In this document: piece after piece, positions 62,409 to 64,000 of the stretch
Layout: the number at the start of each line of letters is the position of its first letter
Position numbering within the stretch: position 1 is the stretch's first letter
Assembly: GCF_028473645.1 (NCBI RefSeq)
Contig: NZ_CP097269.1
Location: 1,062,001-1,126,000, forward strand
Length of the DNA: 64,000 nt
Direction: 5' to 3'
DNA from: Acidovorax sp. GBBC 1281
GTDB taxonomy: Bacteria; Pseudomonadota; Gammaproteobacteria; Burkholderiales; Burkholderiaceae_C
Translations under genes and position numbers: made by a program
Notes under the pieces: model-generated
Seen by the model: only the letters and a program-made list of their open reading frames with translations
The model's database searches: none
What the model was told of the DNA's origin: nothing

Positions 62409-63782
62409 CTACTGCAGCATGAAGGTTTCGTACTCCAGCCGGTTGAGTTGGCGCGACAGCAGGTACATGCCGGTGCACAGCGTGAGCAGCGTGGACAGCG
62501 CGAAACCGTAGCCATACAGGGCCGCGCCGGCATACAGCGTGAAGCCGGTGAGCGCGATGTTCAGCAGCACGAACTGCACGCACAGCAGCAGCACGATGCG
62601 GCGCTGGTCCAGGTAGAAGAACACGTTCAGGATGGCCATCAGCCCCACCTGCAGGCCCGCGCCGATCACCTGCACGTGCAGCAGCGGCAGGTACAGCCGC
62701 GAGATGCCCAGCACGTCCAGCAGCGCCGGGCCAGCCACGAAGGTGACCAGGATGGCCAGCGTCTGGATCTTGCCGATCTCGCCCAGCCCTTGCTGGATCG
62801 AATAGACCATCTCGTCGCGCATGGCCTCGATGTACTCGAGCGAGCCGCCGCTGCGCACCGCGTCGTAGAACTTGTCGTAGTACTCGACGAAGTCGGTCTC
62901 GATGCGCACCAGGAACACCGCCATGCCCGGAATGATGGACAGGTAGGCCAGGAACACCGGCAGGTCGTAGATGAGCGATGCGCGCAGCCCGCCGATGATG
63001 TTCTGGGACGTCGGCGGGAAGTACCAGAACATGAACTTGTCGATCCAGATCCCGAAGTTGTAGAGGAACCCGATAGCCACGAGCGACGGATACAGCAGCT
63101 TGCGCTCCGCGAAGTCGAACGCGATCAGCCGCCCCTTGGGGTTGAATTCCTGCACCACCAGGATCCACATGCCGGCCAGCAGCAGGTAGTTGCCCAGCAC
63201 GAAGCCCGTCAGCAGCCCCTCCATGCCCCAGGGGCGCATGAAGAGCGAGCCGATCACGATCACCGCGTAGGCCAGCCCGAACAGCACCACGATCTCCTTG
63301 TAGCGCTTCATGCCCGACAGCAGCACCGTCAGCACCCACACGTCGCACATCAGGGTGAAGCCCGCCAGCATCAGCATGCGGTACACCAGCCCCAGGTTGG
63401 GCAGCAGCAGGAACAGCGCGATCGTGCCCAGGGCACCGGCCACGAGCGTGACCACCAGCAGCAGCCCGTGCAGGTTGGGCAGGATGAGGTCCTTGCGCTT
63501 TTCGAAGAGCCGGTCGGACACGAAGCGCGTGAAGGCCAGCTGCACCAGCCCCGTGAGGATCAGGCTGCCCGCCACCATGTAGGTGACCGAGGTCTGGAAC
63601 TGCGTGACCAGAAAGCCCGGCACCACCACGCTGGCGCTGAAGATACCGATGAGCAGGATGCCCACGATGGAGAAGACCCACGGGCCCGAGCCGATCACGC
63701 CCGCATAGGCGTAGGCCTGCACCAGGCTCACCAGCGTGTTCTTGCGCAGCATGCGGCGCAGTTCGAATCCGATGCCAGCCAT
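62409..63782 (-). CDS. pelG: Pel polysaccharide export membrane protein PelG
   Basis: Polytopic inner-membrane protein of 457 residues with about 12 helices, needed with PelD, PelE and PelF to make and translocate Pel, a GalNAc-rich exopolysaccharide of biofilms. The N-terminus MAGIGFELRRMLRKNT and the region AYAGVIGSGPWVFSI are hallmarks of PelG. Its start overlaps the pelF stop (ATGA). The rest of the pel operon lies beyond the right edge. Confidence 0.93.
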   Translation of the reverse strand: MAGIGFELRRMLRKNTLVSLVQAYAYAGVIGSGPWVFSIVGILLIGIFSASVVVPGFLVTQFQTSVTYMVAGSLILTGLVQLAFTRFVSDRLFEKRKDLILPNLHGLLLVVTLVAGALGTIALFLLLPNLGLVYRMLMLAGFTLMCDVWVLTVLLSGMKRYKEIVVLFGLAYAVIVIGSLFMRPWGMEGLLTGFVLGNYLLLAGMWILVVQEFNPKGRLIAFDFAERKLLYPSLVAIGFLYNFGIWIDKFMFWYFPPTSQNIIGGLRASLIYDLPVFLAYLSIIPGMAVFLVRIETDFVEYYDKFYDAVRSGGSLEYIEAMRDEMVYSIQQGLGEIGKIQTLAILVTFVAGPALLDVLGISRLYLPLLHVQVIGAGLQVGLMAILNVFFYLDQRRIVLLLCVQFVLLNIALTGFTLYAGAALYGYGFALSTLLTLCTGMYLLSRQLNRLEYETFMLQ

Positions 63783-64000
63783 CAGCGGGGGCCCTCCGTC
63801 TTCTGGAACGCGGTCTCGTACACGCGGCGGTAGCGGTCGAACATCATGGTGTCGGTGTAGTAGCGCTCCACGCGCGCGATGGCCGCCCGGCTGGCGCTCT
63901 CCCAGGCGGCGGGGTCGTTGAGCAGCGACAGCGAGGCGTCGGCCAGGCGCTGCGGGTCGGCGATCGGCACCACCTTGCCCGAGGCGCCCAGCGCCTTGTC
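63782..64000 (-). CDS. pelF: Pel glycosyltransferase PelF, C-terminal end
   Basis: The last 72 codons of a glycosyltransferase; the start lies outside the window. It reads through GASGKVVPIADPQRLADAS and ends ETAFQKTEGPR, consistent with the C-terminal helices of a GT4 enzyme. The identification rests mainly on the four-base overlap with pelG, the normal order in pel operons. PelF polymerises UDP-GalNAc-type precursors in the cytoplasm. Confidence 0.8.
   Translation of the reverse strand, partial: DKALGASGKVVPIADPQRLADASLSLLNDPAAWESASRAAIARVERYYTDTMMFDRYRRVYETAFQKTEGPR

Noticed and set aside
62338..63681. Upstream extension of spherulin-4 lipoprotein B through pelG
   Set aside because: It is an out-of-frame reading of pelG; the lipoprotein signal and strong ribosome site at 62337 define the start.

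Overview
This is a high-GC, gene-dense stretch of a betaproteobacterial chromosome. The pilMNOPQ-aroK-aroB, gltBD, mlaFEDACB-ibaG-murA and hisGDCBHA blocks, the short HisG form, and a family of intergenic repeats with a GCCCTAGT-type core all point to the Comamonadaceae, most likely Acidovorax or a close relative. This is inferred from gene order and protein sequence; there is no rRNA in the window.

Layout. 1-848: an IS630-family element, cut by the window edge, whose inner end abuts the stop codon of engB. 846-7717: engB, cytochrome c4, the ResB/CcsA system II cytochrome c maturation pair, and the MsrPQ methionine sulfoxide reductase. 7775-10543: a metallo-beta-lactamase-fold di-iron protein, lysA, lptM and divergent cyaY. 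10633-22123: PBP1A, divergent to pilMNOPQ (type IV pilus), a large Ig-like lipoprotein, aroK and aroB. 22166-25888: dgt, a DUF1415 gene, a methyltransferase and a RAYT-type transposase unit. 26069-32352: glutamate synthase gltBD. 32519-42207: an accessory block with a stefin/cystatin-like gene, two tandem TonB receptors with FecR/FecI, and an amino-acid ABC transporter. 42413-49955: the Mla lipid-transport operon, a YadGH-type ABC exporter, ibaG and murA. 50020-59653: a his operon broken up by a DUF2917 gene, a MocR-type regulator split by a second IS630 element, and a VapBC-like toxin-antitoxin pair that overlaps hisC. 59825-64000: on the minus strand, the end of pelF, then pelG, then two paralogous lipoproteins with a spherulin-4 (GH135-like) domain.

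The most interesting reading is the last block. Pel is a GalNAc-rich exopolysaccharide, and fungal spherulin-4 proteins (Sph3, GH135) cleave GalNAc-containing polymer. Two lipid-anchored spherulin-4 proteins that keep the acidic residues expected of the active site follow pelFG in the same direction. They look like a dedicated pair of Pel-processing hydrolases. Other notable points are a bacterial stefin-like gene with the cystatin QVVAG loop, a toxin-antitoxin pair coupled by ATGA overlaps into hisC, two independent IS630 insertions whose junctions can be read to the base, a TonB receptor duplication in which one copy lacks the signalling domain, and a dispersed repeat family, one copy of which contains the hisH start codon.
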